Shown here one piece after another: positions 16,414-24,165 of a stretch of DNA of 35,129 bases. Source of the DNA: Pseudomonadales bacterium (GTDB lineage Bacteria > Pseudomonadota > Gammaproteobacteria > Pseudomonadales > Ketobacteraceae); the NCBI GenBank assembly GCA_022361455.1, contig JAKSAW010000365.1, forward strand, positions 1-35,129. The letters are read 5' to 3'. A program made the translations under genes and the position numbers. The notes below the pieces were generated by a model. The model saw only the letters and a program-made list of their open reading frames with translations, ran no database searches and was not told where the DNA came from. Numbering within the stretch: position 1 is the stretch's first letter; each line of letters opens with the position of its first letter.

Positions 16414-17277
16414 TTAATTTGTTTCTAAGTCGATGCCGATGGGTTTTTTTCCATTGGCAACGATGCTCCTTTCTAATATGGACTTAATTGCCTGCTTGTT
16501 TCCCCTGCGAGCCATCATGGACCATTGCTGATCTTTTTCCTTTGTGTTTGCTAGGGAGTCAACTTTGTCATTTTCGATAGGCAGCAAATCTCTTGGCTGC
16601 GGAATATGAATAAATGTTACATCCTTGATGTTGTAGGCGCGCCAGAGTAAATCTTTATCGTGTGCTGCCATTGAGGGAAAGGATTGATCGTAGCCACCAA
16701 TCATTTGGAATAGCGACTTTGACATGCCAATGTGACCATAGGTACCGTTTCTATCGATATCCGGTTGTTGCCTTACGCTACGCAAAATCCATGGATCTTT
16801 TTTTGTGGGCAGGTTGCGATTCTTAAAACCGTTCGCTATGCCTCTTATCTTGGTTTTCAGTTTCTTGATCAAGAGTTGCTCTATATTTAGACCACCAGTG
16901 AATCCTGAAAAGAGCAGTGGTGTTGATTGATTGTCGACTATGTCTATTAGTTGCGATAACACCTCTTTGGAAATGAAATTATCGCCGTCTAAATTAATAA
17001 CCAGCTCGCCTTGAGCTAGTGAATGAGCAGCATTTTTTGCGGTGGGAGCGTGCCAGTGCTTTAGGCTTCTTGATGTCCGGTAATTAAAGAAGCTTCTCTC
17101 TCCCAGAGAATTAATCCAACGGTGAATGTTCTCACCTTCCTCATCTTTAATGAAGTTCACAAGACACAGCTCTACCTGCCCTTCAAATGCTTCAATGACT
17201 GCCAGGTTTTGTTCAAGGGTAGACTGCAATTGCTCTCGTCTATTCATGCAGGTGGAGCAATAAGAGATTTTTATCAT
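16414..17277 (-). CDS. Family 2-like (GT-A) glycosyltransferase
   Basis: A 287-residue protein with the nucleotide-diphospho-sugar transferase fold: ISYCSTCMNRREQL at the start, LVINLDGDNF carrying the DxD metal site near residue 100, and GGYDQSFPSMAAHDKDLLWR, the acceptor-side acidic segment seen in galactosyltransferase-like enzymes. The start is set at ATG 17277, where the first strand begins; the longer frame adds 13 residues. No membrane segment is seen, so it is probably cytoplasmic and acts on surface glycans. Donor and acceptor are unknown. It is alone on this strand. Confidence 0.78.
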   Translation of the reverse strand: MIKISYCSTCMNRREQLQSTLEQNLAVIEAFEGQVELCLVNFIKDEEGENIHRWINSLGERSFFNYRTSRSLKHWHAPTAKNAAHSLAQGELVINLDGDNFISKEVLSQLIDIVDNQSTPLLFSGFTGGLNIEQLLIKKLKTKIRGIANGFKNRNLPTKKDPWILRSVRQQPDIDRNGTYGHIGMSKSLFQMIGGYDQSFPSMAAHDKDLLWRAYNIKDVTFIHIPQPRDLLPIENDKVDSLANTKEKDQQWSMMARRGNKQAIKSILERSIVANGKKPIGIDLETN

Positions 17278-17906
17278 AGAAGCGAAAAACGAAGTGAATA
17301 TTCTTGTGCCGATCACATGATAAGCATAAATGCTTGAAGAAAAAAGGGATTTTACTTTGGTATCGGAGCAGGCTTTATCGGACCTTACAATTTCTATGGC
17401 GGTATTTCGTTCGAACTGAGGGATTTAACCAAATTGTGTTGATTTCAAGATAAAGCATGCTATTGCGCTGGAGGATGATGGTGGTGACTATAAAATCATT
17501 ATAAAACAAAGGCTTAAGTTGCGTATTTTGATGGTCTTGTTTAATGTTCGCGTTGTTGGGCGATTTATAGTCTTATTCCATTGTTTTGGCTGAGATTGCT
17601 AAGACCTTCTCGCCGCAAGCGGGCTACTGTAGCTAAATGTGTCTGCTTAGCCCTTAAAGAATTAGTGGTATAAAACGCCTTACGGGGTTTATAATCGCGC
17701 TCCTTGGAACGCAGATCAGGGGAAAAATTTGCAGATCGAGTCACTGACTCATAGTTATTGGAATTCACTCCCTACAAGCCCTCATCGTTACAATTACAGC
17801 TTCAGTTTGCGTCATTTCTAAAATGACGATCGCCATTGGAGGGCTCTATGTTTCTGACGTTTATATTCAATATTCTGACCCTAGGTTCGTTAAAGAGCAG
17901 CTTAAA
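17278..17906. other. 629-base stretch without a clear intact gene
   Basis: This gap between divergent glycosyltransferase genes holds an outer-membrane-like remnant (17338-17442) and a TATAAT (17690-17695) with a poor -35. A small hairpin is also possible, with GGGCTA near 17621 pairing to TAGCCC near 17650. The part after 17823 could be an N-terminal extension of the next gene if its earlier ATG is used. I see no tRNA, insertion sequence or attachment site. Confidence 0.4.
17338..17442 (+). pseudogene. Possible remnant of an outer-membrane protein C-terminus
   Basis: An open frame without a start codon reads KGFYFGIGAGFIGPYNFYGG, then ISFELRD, and stops at TGA 17440-17442. The alternation of Gly/aromatic and hydrophobic residues resembles the last two strands of a small beta-barrel. 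It cannot be translated alone, as a stop lies just before it (17335-17337). I do not recognise the family. It may be what is left of a deleted gene, or chance. Confidence 0.3.
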
Positions 17907-18614
17907 ATGGAACAATCAAGTAAAGAGTCCTCTAATCTAGCCATTAGCATCGTAATCCCATTCTATAACGAAGAGGAGTGTGTGGTGTCGGTGTTGGAGG
18001 AAGTGCGTCGCTGTCAGCCTGATGCAGAAGTCATTGCTGTTGATGATGGCAGTAGCGATTCCACTTGGGAATTAATCGATTCAATGGAAGGCATCACTGG
18101 ACTGCGTTTTCCTGCTAACCGAGGCCAAAGTGCGGCGATGTTGGCTGGACTACATCAAGCCAAGAATGACATCTTGGTGGCAATGGATGGTGATGGCCAG
18201 AATGATCCTGCAGACATCACTAATATGGTATCGCAATTAGGCAGTGCCGATGCGGTGTTTGGATTTCGTGCGGTGAGAAAGGATACTTGGGACCGACGGG
18301 TAGCATCGAAAATAGCCAACAGTATTCGCCGTTTGTTTATTAATGATGGTGTTACTGATACCGGCTGTTCTTTAAAGGTTTTTCGCAAGGACATGATTCA
18401 TTGCTTGCCTCCATTTAATGGTTTGCATCGTTTTATGGGTGCCTTTTTTGTTGCTTGTCATTACAGCATTCGTGAGGTGGCTGTGAATCATCGACCACGC
18501 ACTGACGGGGTATCCAAATACAACAATTTGAATCGAGCACTTCGAGGAATCTATGACTTAATCGGAGTGAGCTGGTATATCAATCGTAGAGTAGATATCA
18601 GGGTGGATAAGTAA
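17907..18614 (+). CDS. GtrB/DPM1-like polyprenyl-phosphate glycosyltransferase
   Basis: A GT2 enzyme of the dolichol/undecaprenyl-phosphate sugar transferase type. It has ISIVIPFYNEEE at the start, VDDGSSDST, MDGDGQNDPAD with the DxD metal site, and TGCSLKVFRKD. It lacks the C-terminal membrane pair of GtrB; the next gene may supply membrane contact. It would load a sugar on undecaprenyl phosphate for a periplasmic transferase such as the ArnT-like protein nearby. I chose the ATG at 17907 (235 residues, AAGAG at nine bases, domain begins about 13 residues later). An ATG at 17823 would add 28 unrelated residues and has no ribosome site. The stop overlaps the next start by one base. Confidence 0.85.
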   Translation: MEQSSKESSNLAISIVIPFYNEEECVVSVLEEVRRCQPDAEVIAVDDGSSDSTWELIDSMEGITGLRFPANRGQSAAMLAGLHQAKNDILVAMDGDGQNDPADITNMVSQLGSADAVFGFRAVRKDTWDRRVASKIANSIRRLFINDGVTDTGCSLKVFRKDMIHCLPPFNGLHRFMGAFFVACHYSIREVAVNHRPRTDGVSKYNNLNRALRGIYDLIGVSWYINRRVDIRVDK

Positions 18615-18946
18615 TGAATGAAGTTCTGTTTGAATTTTTAGGTGCTTCGGTAACTCCTTGGAAACTTGTAGGCTACACGGGCGTGTTTCTTTTTGCGGGG
18701 CGCTGGTTCGTGCAGGTGGTATCTTCTTCTAAGGAGAAAAAGCCAACTTTCCCTCGTTTATTTTGGATTATGAGCCTTTCCGGTAGCTGCTTGTTGCTAA
18801 CGTATTTTATTTTTGGCAAGAATGATTCCGTGGGGATCCTTTCCAATGCTTTTCCTGCGTGTATCGCCATATATAATCTATATCTCGATATTACTCACGA
18901 GGCGCGGAATTCAGAGGAAGAAGATCCGCAATCAGCAAAAGCTTAG
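18614..18946 (+). CDS. LABN-domain membrane protein (lipid A biosynthesis N-terminal-like)
   Basis: A 110-residue membrane protein matching the LABN domain, found at the N-terminus of some lipid-A-disaccharide synthases and alone next to GT2 genes. Three membrane segments are visible (about residues 16-34, 50-66 and 74-92), with the family-like GRWFVQVVSSSKEKK after the first. It overlaps the GT2 stop by one base (TAATG), so the two are translationally coupled and probably form one membrane unit in lipid-linked sugar transfer. It ends before a strong terminator. Confidence 0.85.
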   Translation: MNEVLFEFLGASVTPWKLVGYTGVFLFAGRWFVQVVSSSKEKKPTFPRLFWIMSLSGSCLLLTYFIFGKNDSVGILSNAFPACIAIYNLYLDITHEARNSEEEDPQSAKA

Positions 18947-18963
18947 TATTATTGTGTTTCCAG

Positions 18964-18999
18964 GCATAAAAAAGCCCCTTAATAGGGGCTTTTTTATGC
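18964..18999. terminator. Bidirectional rho-independent terminator
   Basis: GCATAAAAAAGCCCC (18964-18978) and GGGGCTTTTTTATGC (18985-18999) form a perfect 15-bp stem with a short loop and A/T tracts on both sides. It ends the GT2-LABN transcript on the plus strand and the ArnT-like transcript on the minus strand. Confidence 0.95.
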
Positions 19000-19007
19000 T
19001 CAATGAT

Positions 19008-20501
19008 TTACTTGTTCTTCTTCTCTTCTTCAGGGGCTTTGGTTAAGTGAAGCCGCCATATTACGATATCTTCTTTAATTTCTTCAAAAGTGAATGTTTC
19101 AGCAATGTCCTCAATGGCCTGTTGGTTTTCTTTGATTGTTAAACCAAACAAGTTTGAGCCCATCTCTTGCCTTCTAAGAAAACGTTTAAAGCGTCTAATA
19201 TCTCTTTTGTTGTCGAGACGATAGCCATAAAACTGATCGGTGCGTATGCCGTAAAATCCATAGGCGCCAAAAGGCATTATAGATTTATCGATAACAATTT
19301 TTTCGTTTTCCTTAACGTGCTCATCGATAATAGACGCATAATCAGCGATGAGAGTCACTTTGTCTTTCGCGGTGATATGATCGATTGCATTGCTCACATT
19401 TGAAAATGAGAATGTAAACAAGACTAACGAGGCAACTAATAAACTGGGACGCCATTTTTGAGATAAATCTGAACCAACCTTAACGGCAATAACTATTAAT
19501 ATCGGTGTAAATATAGCAAGGTAGCGAGAATAGATTTTTCCCGTAGCTAGTGAAAAACCAACAGCTATTAATACTACGATGGTGGCAAGGGCAAATAAGA
19601 AATTATCGTCGCGCCAGCGTCGGTTTATCAATACCAATAACACGCCAATCCCCAGTGCTATGCTGATGAGGAATAAGTCATTCCAAAGCCATTCAGTCCA
19701 TTTTAAAAAATCCACTTTGGTGATGCGCTCGTCACCGATGGGAGAAAAGCGACCAATCATTTCTCGTTTGAATGCGATAGAAAAGTAATTCCCTCCAAAC
19801 TTGACGGTTTGAATGATTGGCCAGGATAGAAACAATATAATGGATAGGTAAAAGCCTTTGTTAAAGTTGCTATTTTTGCGAAGCTCCTTCCAACGGTAGT
19901 ACTCATCCTTTCTCTTGCTAAGGATGTATAAAATGATCCCGATAAATAAAAAGCCCACCGGGGCTTTTTGTAGTGCTCCTAAACCAAGCATTAATCCACA
20001 TGCGATCCAGGCCCAAGGTTTGTCCTTGGCAAGTCGAAAAAACAGTAGCGCAGCCATTAATAGCAAACTCATTCCAACATCAAGTAGTCCAGATCGAGCG
20101 AGCCTAACGAGTACTGCAGAGGAACCGATCAATACCATTGCACTGACACTGGCCCATGGATTTCGATCGGTGATTAAATAGCAGAACCAGCCGCAAGTGA
20201 TCATTAAGAGCAGAAAGGAGATATAGGACCAAAATCTAAGTGCGAGTAGATCAGGCATGCCCAGTTTCATGTTGATGCCATTGAGCCAATATTGCAGTGG
20301 AGGCTTCTTGGCGCTGATGGTATTGCCAGAATAAACGGCCAGCCAATCATTGTACTTATCAAAACCATTGGAGCGTTCAAGACTATAAAACTCATCTTGA
20401 TGCAGATTTTTTCCGGTTGATAGATTCACTTGAAGCGCAAAGGCTGCGCACAACAAAATGGCGATCGCCACGAGACTCGCCATAAGATTGCTATTGGTCA
20501 T
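19008..20501 (-). CDS. ArnT/PMT-type lipid-linked sugar glycosyltransferase
   Basis: A 497-residue integral membrane GT-C transferase of the ArnT/PMT_2 type with about eleven membrane helices. The first periplasmic loop carries the acidic pair D36-E37 in HQDEFYSLERS, expected of the catalytic base in this fold, and KKPPLQYWLNG follows. A soluble C-terminal part (about 385-497) is rich in Lys and Glu. Such enzymes transfer a sugar from undecaprenyl phosphate to lipid A or protein in the periplasm. With the GT2-LABN pair on the other side of the terminator this suggests a lipid A (or other surface) sugar modification set, as with the FlmF/FlmK enzymes of Francisella. The sugar is unknown. The start has GGAAA six bases ahead. 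Confidence 0.88.
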   Translation of the reverse strand: MTNSNLMASLVAIAILLCAAFALQVNLSTGKNLHQDEFYSLERSNGFDKYNDWLAVYSGNTISAKKPPLQYWLNGINMKLGMPDLLALRFWSYISFLLLMITCGWFCYLITDRNPWASVSAMVLIGSSAVLVRLARSGLLDVGMSLLLMAALLFFRLAKDKPWAWIACGLMLGLGALQKAPVGFLFIGIILYILSKRKDEYYRWKELRKNSNFNKGFYLSIILFLSWPIIQTVKFGGNYFSIAFKREMIGRFSPIGDERITKVDFLKWTEWLWNDLFLISIALGIGVLLVLINRRWRDDNFLFALATIVVLIAVGFSLATGKIYSRYLAIFTPILIVIAVKVGSDLSQKWRPSLLVASLVLFTFSFSNVSNAIDHITAKDKVTLIADYASIIDEHVKENEKIVIDKSIMPFGAYGFYGIRTDQFYGYRLDNKRDIRRFKRFLRRQEMGSNLFGLTIKENQQAIEDIAETFTFEEIKEDIVIWRLHLTKAPEEEKKNK

Positions 20502-20568
20502 AGGATTTCCATAAGAAAAAATAAGAAATGATAGGGACCATTCCTTTGGTCAATTTTGATGGGAGAGA

Positions 20569-20597
20569 ATTATACTGTCTTAACCAATGCCCTCCAA
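20569..20597 (-). promoter_or_regulatory. Sigma-70 promoter of the ArnT-like gene
   Basis: On the minus strand TTGGAG (20592-20597) stands 17 bases ahead of a perfect TATAAT (20569-20574). Transcription would begin near 20562, about 60 bases before the start codon. Confidence 0.65.
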
Positions 20598-20791
20598 GTT
20601 GTAGGTCTATCGCTATAGATAGATTTTGTCTAGGTGAAAACTTTTCCCTGCAAATTATATGTCTATCTGTAGAGCACTGATTCCTAAGCTAATTTTCTAA
20701 CTTAGTTAAGTTTTTAATTGAGAATCTAAATGATTTATATTTGTATGTTATTGATTTTATTGGAAAAATCGCACTTTGCATAGGTTGGGTG

Positions 20792-20797
20792 TATAAT
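20792..20797 (+). promoter_or_regulatory. -10 element upstream of the bacterioferritin pair
   Basis: A perfect TATAAT lies 47 bases before the first bacterioferritin ATG. No good -35 is found at 16-18 bases (TCGCAC at 17), so an activator or a non-standard promoter is possible. Confidence 0.5.
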
Positions 20798-20843
20798 TCT
20801 CGCAGCGATGTAAAAGATTAATTGAGCGGTTGAGGAGGGTAAT

Positions 20844-21320
20844 ATGAAAGGTAGCGGCAAGGTTATTGAGGCGCTCAACAAAATTTTAAAGATTGAGCTG
20901 ACATCTATTAACCAATACTTCTTGCACGCAAGAATGTATAAAAATTGGGGATTAGAAGAGCTGAATGAGGCTTGCTATAAAAAGTCCATAAAGGACATGA
21001 AACAAGCCGATAAACTAATGGAGCGTATCTTATTCCTAGAAGGGCTGCCTAACCTTCAAGAGCTCGGCAAGTTGTATATCGGTGAGCATACTGAGGAAAT
21101 GTTGAATCTAGATATGCGTTTTCAATTGGAACAAATTCCAGAAGTTAAAGGCGCTATAGCGCTTTGTGAGACTGAAAAAGATTACGTTAGCCGGGAAATA
21201 TTAGAAGACATTCTCGAGTACGAAGAAGAGTACGTGGACTGGCTAGAAAGCCAAGAGTATCTGATTAAGAATGCAGGCATCCAAAACTATATTCAGTCGC
21301 AAACCGGTGAAGGAGACTAG
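20844..21320 (+). CDS. bfr: Bacterioferritin, haem-type subunit with degenerate ferroxidase site
   Basis: A 158-residue bacterioferritin subunit. By E. coli Bfr numbering the haem ligand M52 is kept (IKDMKQAD), as are E18 and E127. The other ferroxidase ligands are changed: E51 to D, H54 to Q, E94 to Q and H130 to Y. It should therefore bind haem between subunits but oxidise iron poorly. The next gene has the opposite set of residues, so the two probably build a mixed 24-subunit iron store in the cytoplasm: haem here serves electron release, the partner oxidises iron. The start has a near-ideal GAGGAGG. The partner begins two bases after this stop. Confidence 0.93.
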   Translation: MKGSGKVIEALNKILKIELTSINQYFLHARMYKNWGLEELNEACYKKSIKDMKQADKLMERILFLEGLPNLQELGKLYIGEHTEEMLNLDMRFQLEQIPEVKGAIALCETEKDYVSREILEDILEYEEEYVDWLESQEYLIKNAGIQNYIQSQTGEGD

Positions 21321-21322
21321 TC

Positions 21323-21790
21323 ATGAAAGGTAATCAAAAAATTCTTGATGCATTAAATGGTTTGCTCGCCATGGAGCTTGCGGCGATGGACCAATACCTC
21401 ATACATGCAAAGATGTATGAAGATTGGGGCCTAACCAAGCTTTATGAGCGTATCTATCACGAGTTTGATGATGAGAAAGGACACGCGGAGAAGCTAATAG
21501 AGCGCATGCTGTTCTTAGAGGGTGAGCCTGATATGGTCACGCGCACGGGTTTTAAAGTGGGAACCGACGTCGTTTCAATGTTGGAGAGCGATCTGCGTGT
21601 AGAGTACGAAGTCGATGCGGCGCTAAAAGATGTGGTTGCTCTTTGTGAGCAAGAAAAAGATTACGTGACTCGTGAAATACTTGAAACCTTATTGGATGAT
21701 ACCGAAATGGATCATGCTTACTGGTTAGAGCAACAGCTGCGTTTGGTTAAGATGGTTGGATTGGAAAATTATACGCAGTCGCAGGTGTAG
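21323..21790 (+). CDS. bfr: Bacterioferritin, ferroxidase-type subunit without haem methionine
   Basis: A 155-residue bacterioferritin subunit. The di-iron ferroxidase ligands are intact: E18, E51, H54, E94, and an ExxH pair at E128/H131 (one residue later than in E. coli). The haem ligand M52 is replaced by lysine (DDEKGHAEK), so homodimers should not bind haem through the usual Met pair. It is complementary to the upstream subunit, and GGAG overlapping the end of that gene provides its ribosome site, so both are made from one mRNA. Paired Bfr subunits of this kind are known in some Proteobacteria such as Neisseria. A strong terminator follows. Confidence 0.93.
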   Translation: MKGNQKILDALNGLLAMELAAMDQYLIHAKMYEDWGLTKLYERIYHEFDDEKGHAEKLIERMLFLEGEPDMVTRTGFKVGTDVVSMLESDLRVEYEVDAALKDVVALCEQEKDYVTREILETLLDDTEMDHAYWLEQQLRLVKMVGLENYTQSQV

Positions 21791-21826
21791 TTAGGTTCCT
21801 TATAAACGGCCTGAACAATCTGGTTA

Positions 21827-21877
21827 AAAAGCCCTCAACTCTACAAGGTTATTGCCTTGCTAGGGTTGAGGGCTTTT
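21827..21877 (+). terminator. Rho-independent terminator after the bacterioferritin pair
   Basis: AAAAGCCCTCAAC (21827-21839) and GTTGAGGGCTTTT (21865-21877) form a 13-bp stem, with a second inner helix CAAGG/CCTTG at 21844-21859. U residues follow the 3' arm. Confidence 0.9.
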
Positions 21878-21929
21878 CTGCTTTGAGGTCTTGGTGTTGT
21901 TAATCAGCTGCTTAGAAATTACTCTCTTG

Positions 21930-21960
21930 TTGCAAATCTAAATGATAATGATTAACATTT
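21930..21960 (+). promoter_or_regulatory. Promoter with overlapping Fur box for the siderophore receptor
   Basis: GATAATGATTAACATTTGC (21944-21962) agrees with the 19-base Fur consensus at 16 positions. It covers the -10 (TAACAT, 21953-21958) of a promoter whose -35 is TTGCAA (21930-21935) at 17 bases. Fe-Fur bound here would block RNA polymerase, so the receptor should be induced by iron shortage. Confidence 0.8.
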
Positions 21961-22005
21961 GCTTCCTTTTTGAGTGTGTCACTCTTTTGTTGGGGAGTAT
22001 AAATA

Positions 22006-24102
22006 GTGATTGCTAAGATCAAAGCTCCGTTTGGAGTCTTTTTATTGAGTATGTCTTTTATGCCGAGTGCTGTCGCCACTGGTGGTGAGATTGATAGTGA
22101 CAATCCATCAGAGCAGCTAGATCGGATTACAGTGCATGGGGAGGCCTATCGAAGTACTGGAACCAAAACTCAGCTTAAGCCTATTGAGGCGCCAATGAGC
22201 TATGAGGTTTACGATGCTGAGTTGCTGAAGAAGCGTCAGGTAGATAGTGTAAATAAAGCTCTTCGATACGTTCCAGGTGTTACGCCTGAAAGCCGCGCGA
22301 CCGTCACTATCTTTGACCAGTACTATATTCGAGGCTTCGAGAGCTATCGCAACTTTTATGATGGCTTGGCTCTGTTGCAGGTGCCAGGTTGGAACCTCGG
22401 CCCTCAGGTGGATATCTTCGCAACGGAAAGTGTCGAAGTGCTTAAAGGTCCGACGTCCGTGCTCTATGGCTCAGCGCCTCCAGGTGGCATGATCAATCAA
22501 ACGGCTAAGCAGCCGTTGAGCACCTCACGTACAACGTTACAATTGCGCGCGGGAAGTCACAGTCTTCAGGAGTTTGCATTAGATTCGACGGGGGCTGTTT
22601 CGGATAGCGTTAATATGAGAGTGGTTGCGCTTGCCCGTGCTAAGGATGGGCAGCAGGTTACCACCGAGGAAGAGCGCCAATTAGTTGCGCCTTCCATGAC
22701 TTGGCAGATTTCAGATAAAACTAGTTTAAATTTGAATGCCTATTATCAAAACGATCCAAAAATGGTTCCTTCAACGCCATTGCCTTCTATTGGAGCTCGC
22801 TATGAGGCACCTTACGGCAAGCTGGATGCCGATGCGTTTGCGGGTGATGCTAAATGGGCTGGTTTTGAGCGTGAAGTGACTATGGTAGGTTACAAGATTA
22901 ATCATCAATTCACCGATGGATTATCGTTCTTGCAGAACTTCCGCTATACGAAAGCCAATGCTTTACAAAAAAATTCCTATAACTATGGGTTGGCTGCTGA
23001 TCAGCGGACATTAGTTCGTACGTTTTACCTAACGGATGAAGATCTAGAAGGAATTGCAGTTGATAATCAACTGGCATCAGATTTTCAGTTTGGGGAATCC
23101 CAGCATAACTTACTGTTAGGTGTTGATTATCGGAAAGCCAAAGGTGATGTTTATTATGGGGACACTTATGGTTTAAATCATTCGCCAGCATTGGATTTGA
23201 GTGATCCAGACCATTATCAGGTCGATGAGGATAGTTTGATTTTATACCCTTATACCCTAGATCTGCGTGAGTCTCAGCTTGGGTTCTATATTCAAGATGA
23301 ATTTTCCATAGGCAAGATGACATGGGTTGCAGGGCTTAGACGTGATACTTACCGATCTAAAGATTACGATAATGGAACAGAGATCGATCAAAGTGAAACA
23401 TCCGGTCGCTTGGCTGTCATTTATCAGTTAGGAAATGGAATCGCGCCATATATTAATTATTCGGAATCTTTTGAACCGCAATCAGGCATGGATACTGCTA
23501 CACAAAAAGCATTTGAGCCAACGACCGCTAAGCAGTATGAAGCGGGTATTAAATATCAAGATCAAGCGCGTTCGATTACTTTTACAGCAGCCTACTTTGA
23601 CTTGCGGAAGCAAGACGTAGTTGTTAACAATATTGATTGGTCTCAGAGAAGGCAGGCTGGAGAAGTTAGATCAGAAGGTGTTGAATTGCAGTTTGAGAGT
23701 TTGATATCAGAATCTTTGAGTGTCATGGCAAGTTATTCTTACATGGATGTTAAGGTGACTGAAGATGAACTCCAGCCAAACCTAGAGGGTAAGACGCCCG
23801 TGTGGGTCGCTGATCAGACTGCGTCTGTTTGGTTAGATTTCTTGGCGACAGACGCGCTTACTGTAAGTGGTGGTGCGCGCTATGTTGGTAAGCAAGAAAT
23901 CAATAAAGAAAATGAAGATTATGTTCCTTCTTATATGCTCTATGATGCTGCGCTATCGTATGATATTGACGAAACATACAATGTGGGCTTGAGCGTAAAT
24001 AATCTAACTGATAAGCGATACGTCGGTGCATGTTACGATACGAACAACTGCTGGATGGGTGCTGAGAGGACTACGGAACTATCTTTGAGTGCAACTTTCT
24101 GA
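22006..24102 (+). CDS. TonB-dependent siderophore receptor
   Basis: A 698-residue outer-membrane receptor. A signal peptide (about 1-25) is followed by a TonB-box region, a plug domain (about 50-165: RQVDSVNKALRYVPGV, YYIRGFES, VEVLKGPTSVLYGSAPPGGM) and a 22-strand barrel ending in LSLSATF. The plug and the CYDTNNCWMGAERT loop near the end are typical of the FhuA/FoxA-like siderophore class. Hydroxamate xenosiderophores are a guess. The start is GTG at 22006 with GGGGAG upstream. The Fur-boxed promoter, the neighbouring PepSY protein and the TonB2 cluster fit iron uptake. No siderophore synthesis gene is in the window. Confidence 0.93.
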   Translation: MIAKIKAPFGVFLLSMSFMPSAVATGGEIDSDNPSEQLDRITVHGEAYRSTGTKTQLKPIEAPMSYEVYDAELLKKRQVDSVNKALRYVPGVTPESRATVTIFDQYYIRGFESYRNFYDGLALLQVPGWNLGPQVDIFATESVEVLKGPTSVLYGSAPPGGMINQTAKQPLSTSRTTLQLRAGSHSLQEFALDSTGAVSDSVNMRVVALARAKDGQQVTTEEERQLVAPSMTWQISDKTSLNLNAYYQNDPKMVPSTPLPSIGARYEAPYGKLDADAFAGDAKWAGFEREVTMVGYKINHQFTDGLSFLQNFRYTKANALQKNSYNYGLAADQRTLVRTFYLTDEDLEGIAVDNQLASDFQFGESQHNLLLGVDYRKAKGDVYYGDTYGLNHSPALDLSDPDHYQVDEDSLILYPYTLDLRESQLGFYIQDEFSIGKMTWVAGLRRDTYRSKDYDNGTEIDQSETSGRLAVIYQLGNGIAPYINYSESFEPQSGMDTATQKAFEPTTAKQYEAGIKYQDQARSITFTAAYFDLRKQDVVVNNIDWSQRRQAGEVRSEGVELQFESLISESLSVMASYSYMDVKVTEDELQPNLEGKTPVWVADQTASVWLDFLATDALTVSGGARYVGKQEINKENEDYVPSYMLYDAALSYDIDETYNVGLSVNNLTDKRYVGACYDTNNCWMGAERTTELSLSATF

Positions 24103-24127
24103 AGGAATAAATGTTTGACATGATTTT

Positions 24128-24162
24128 AGCCTGGCGACCATCAACGGTTGCCAGGCTTTTTT
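24128..24162. terminator. Rho-independent terminator after the siderophore receptor
   Basis: AGCCTGGC (24128-24135) and GCCAGGCT (24150-24157) pair, with further inner pairs (ACC/GGT), and are followed by six U residues. It lies between this gene and the convergent PepSY gene, whose stop is at 24166. Confidence 0.88.
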
Positions 24163-24165
24163 ATG

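Larger units (their letters stand above)
20502..20843. other. 342-base divergent regulatory region
   Basis: This region between the ArnT-like gene (minus) and the bacterioferritin genes (plus) holds one good promoter for each. It also contains the inverted repeat TCTATC-GCTATA-GATAGA (20606-20623), and the motif GTCTATC occurs twice (20605-20611 and 20661-20667). I see no small gene and no Fur-like site. Confidence 0.5.

Noticed and set aside
17565..17768. 67-residue minus-strand open frame in the large intergenic gap
   Set aside because: No ribosome site, no recognisable domain and a composition like random translation; it also overlaps the likely promoter region of the GT2 gene.
22910..23323. 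137-residue minus-strand open frame opposite the siderophore receptor
   Set aside because: It is antisense to conserved barrel sequence, without ribosome site or domain.
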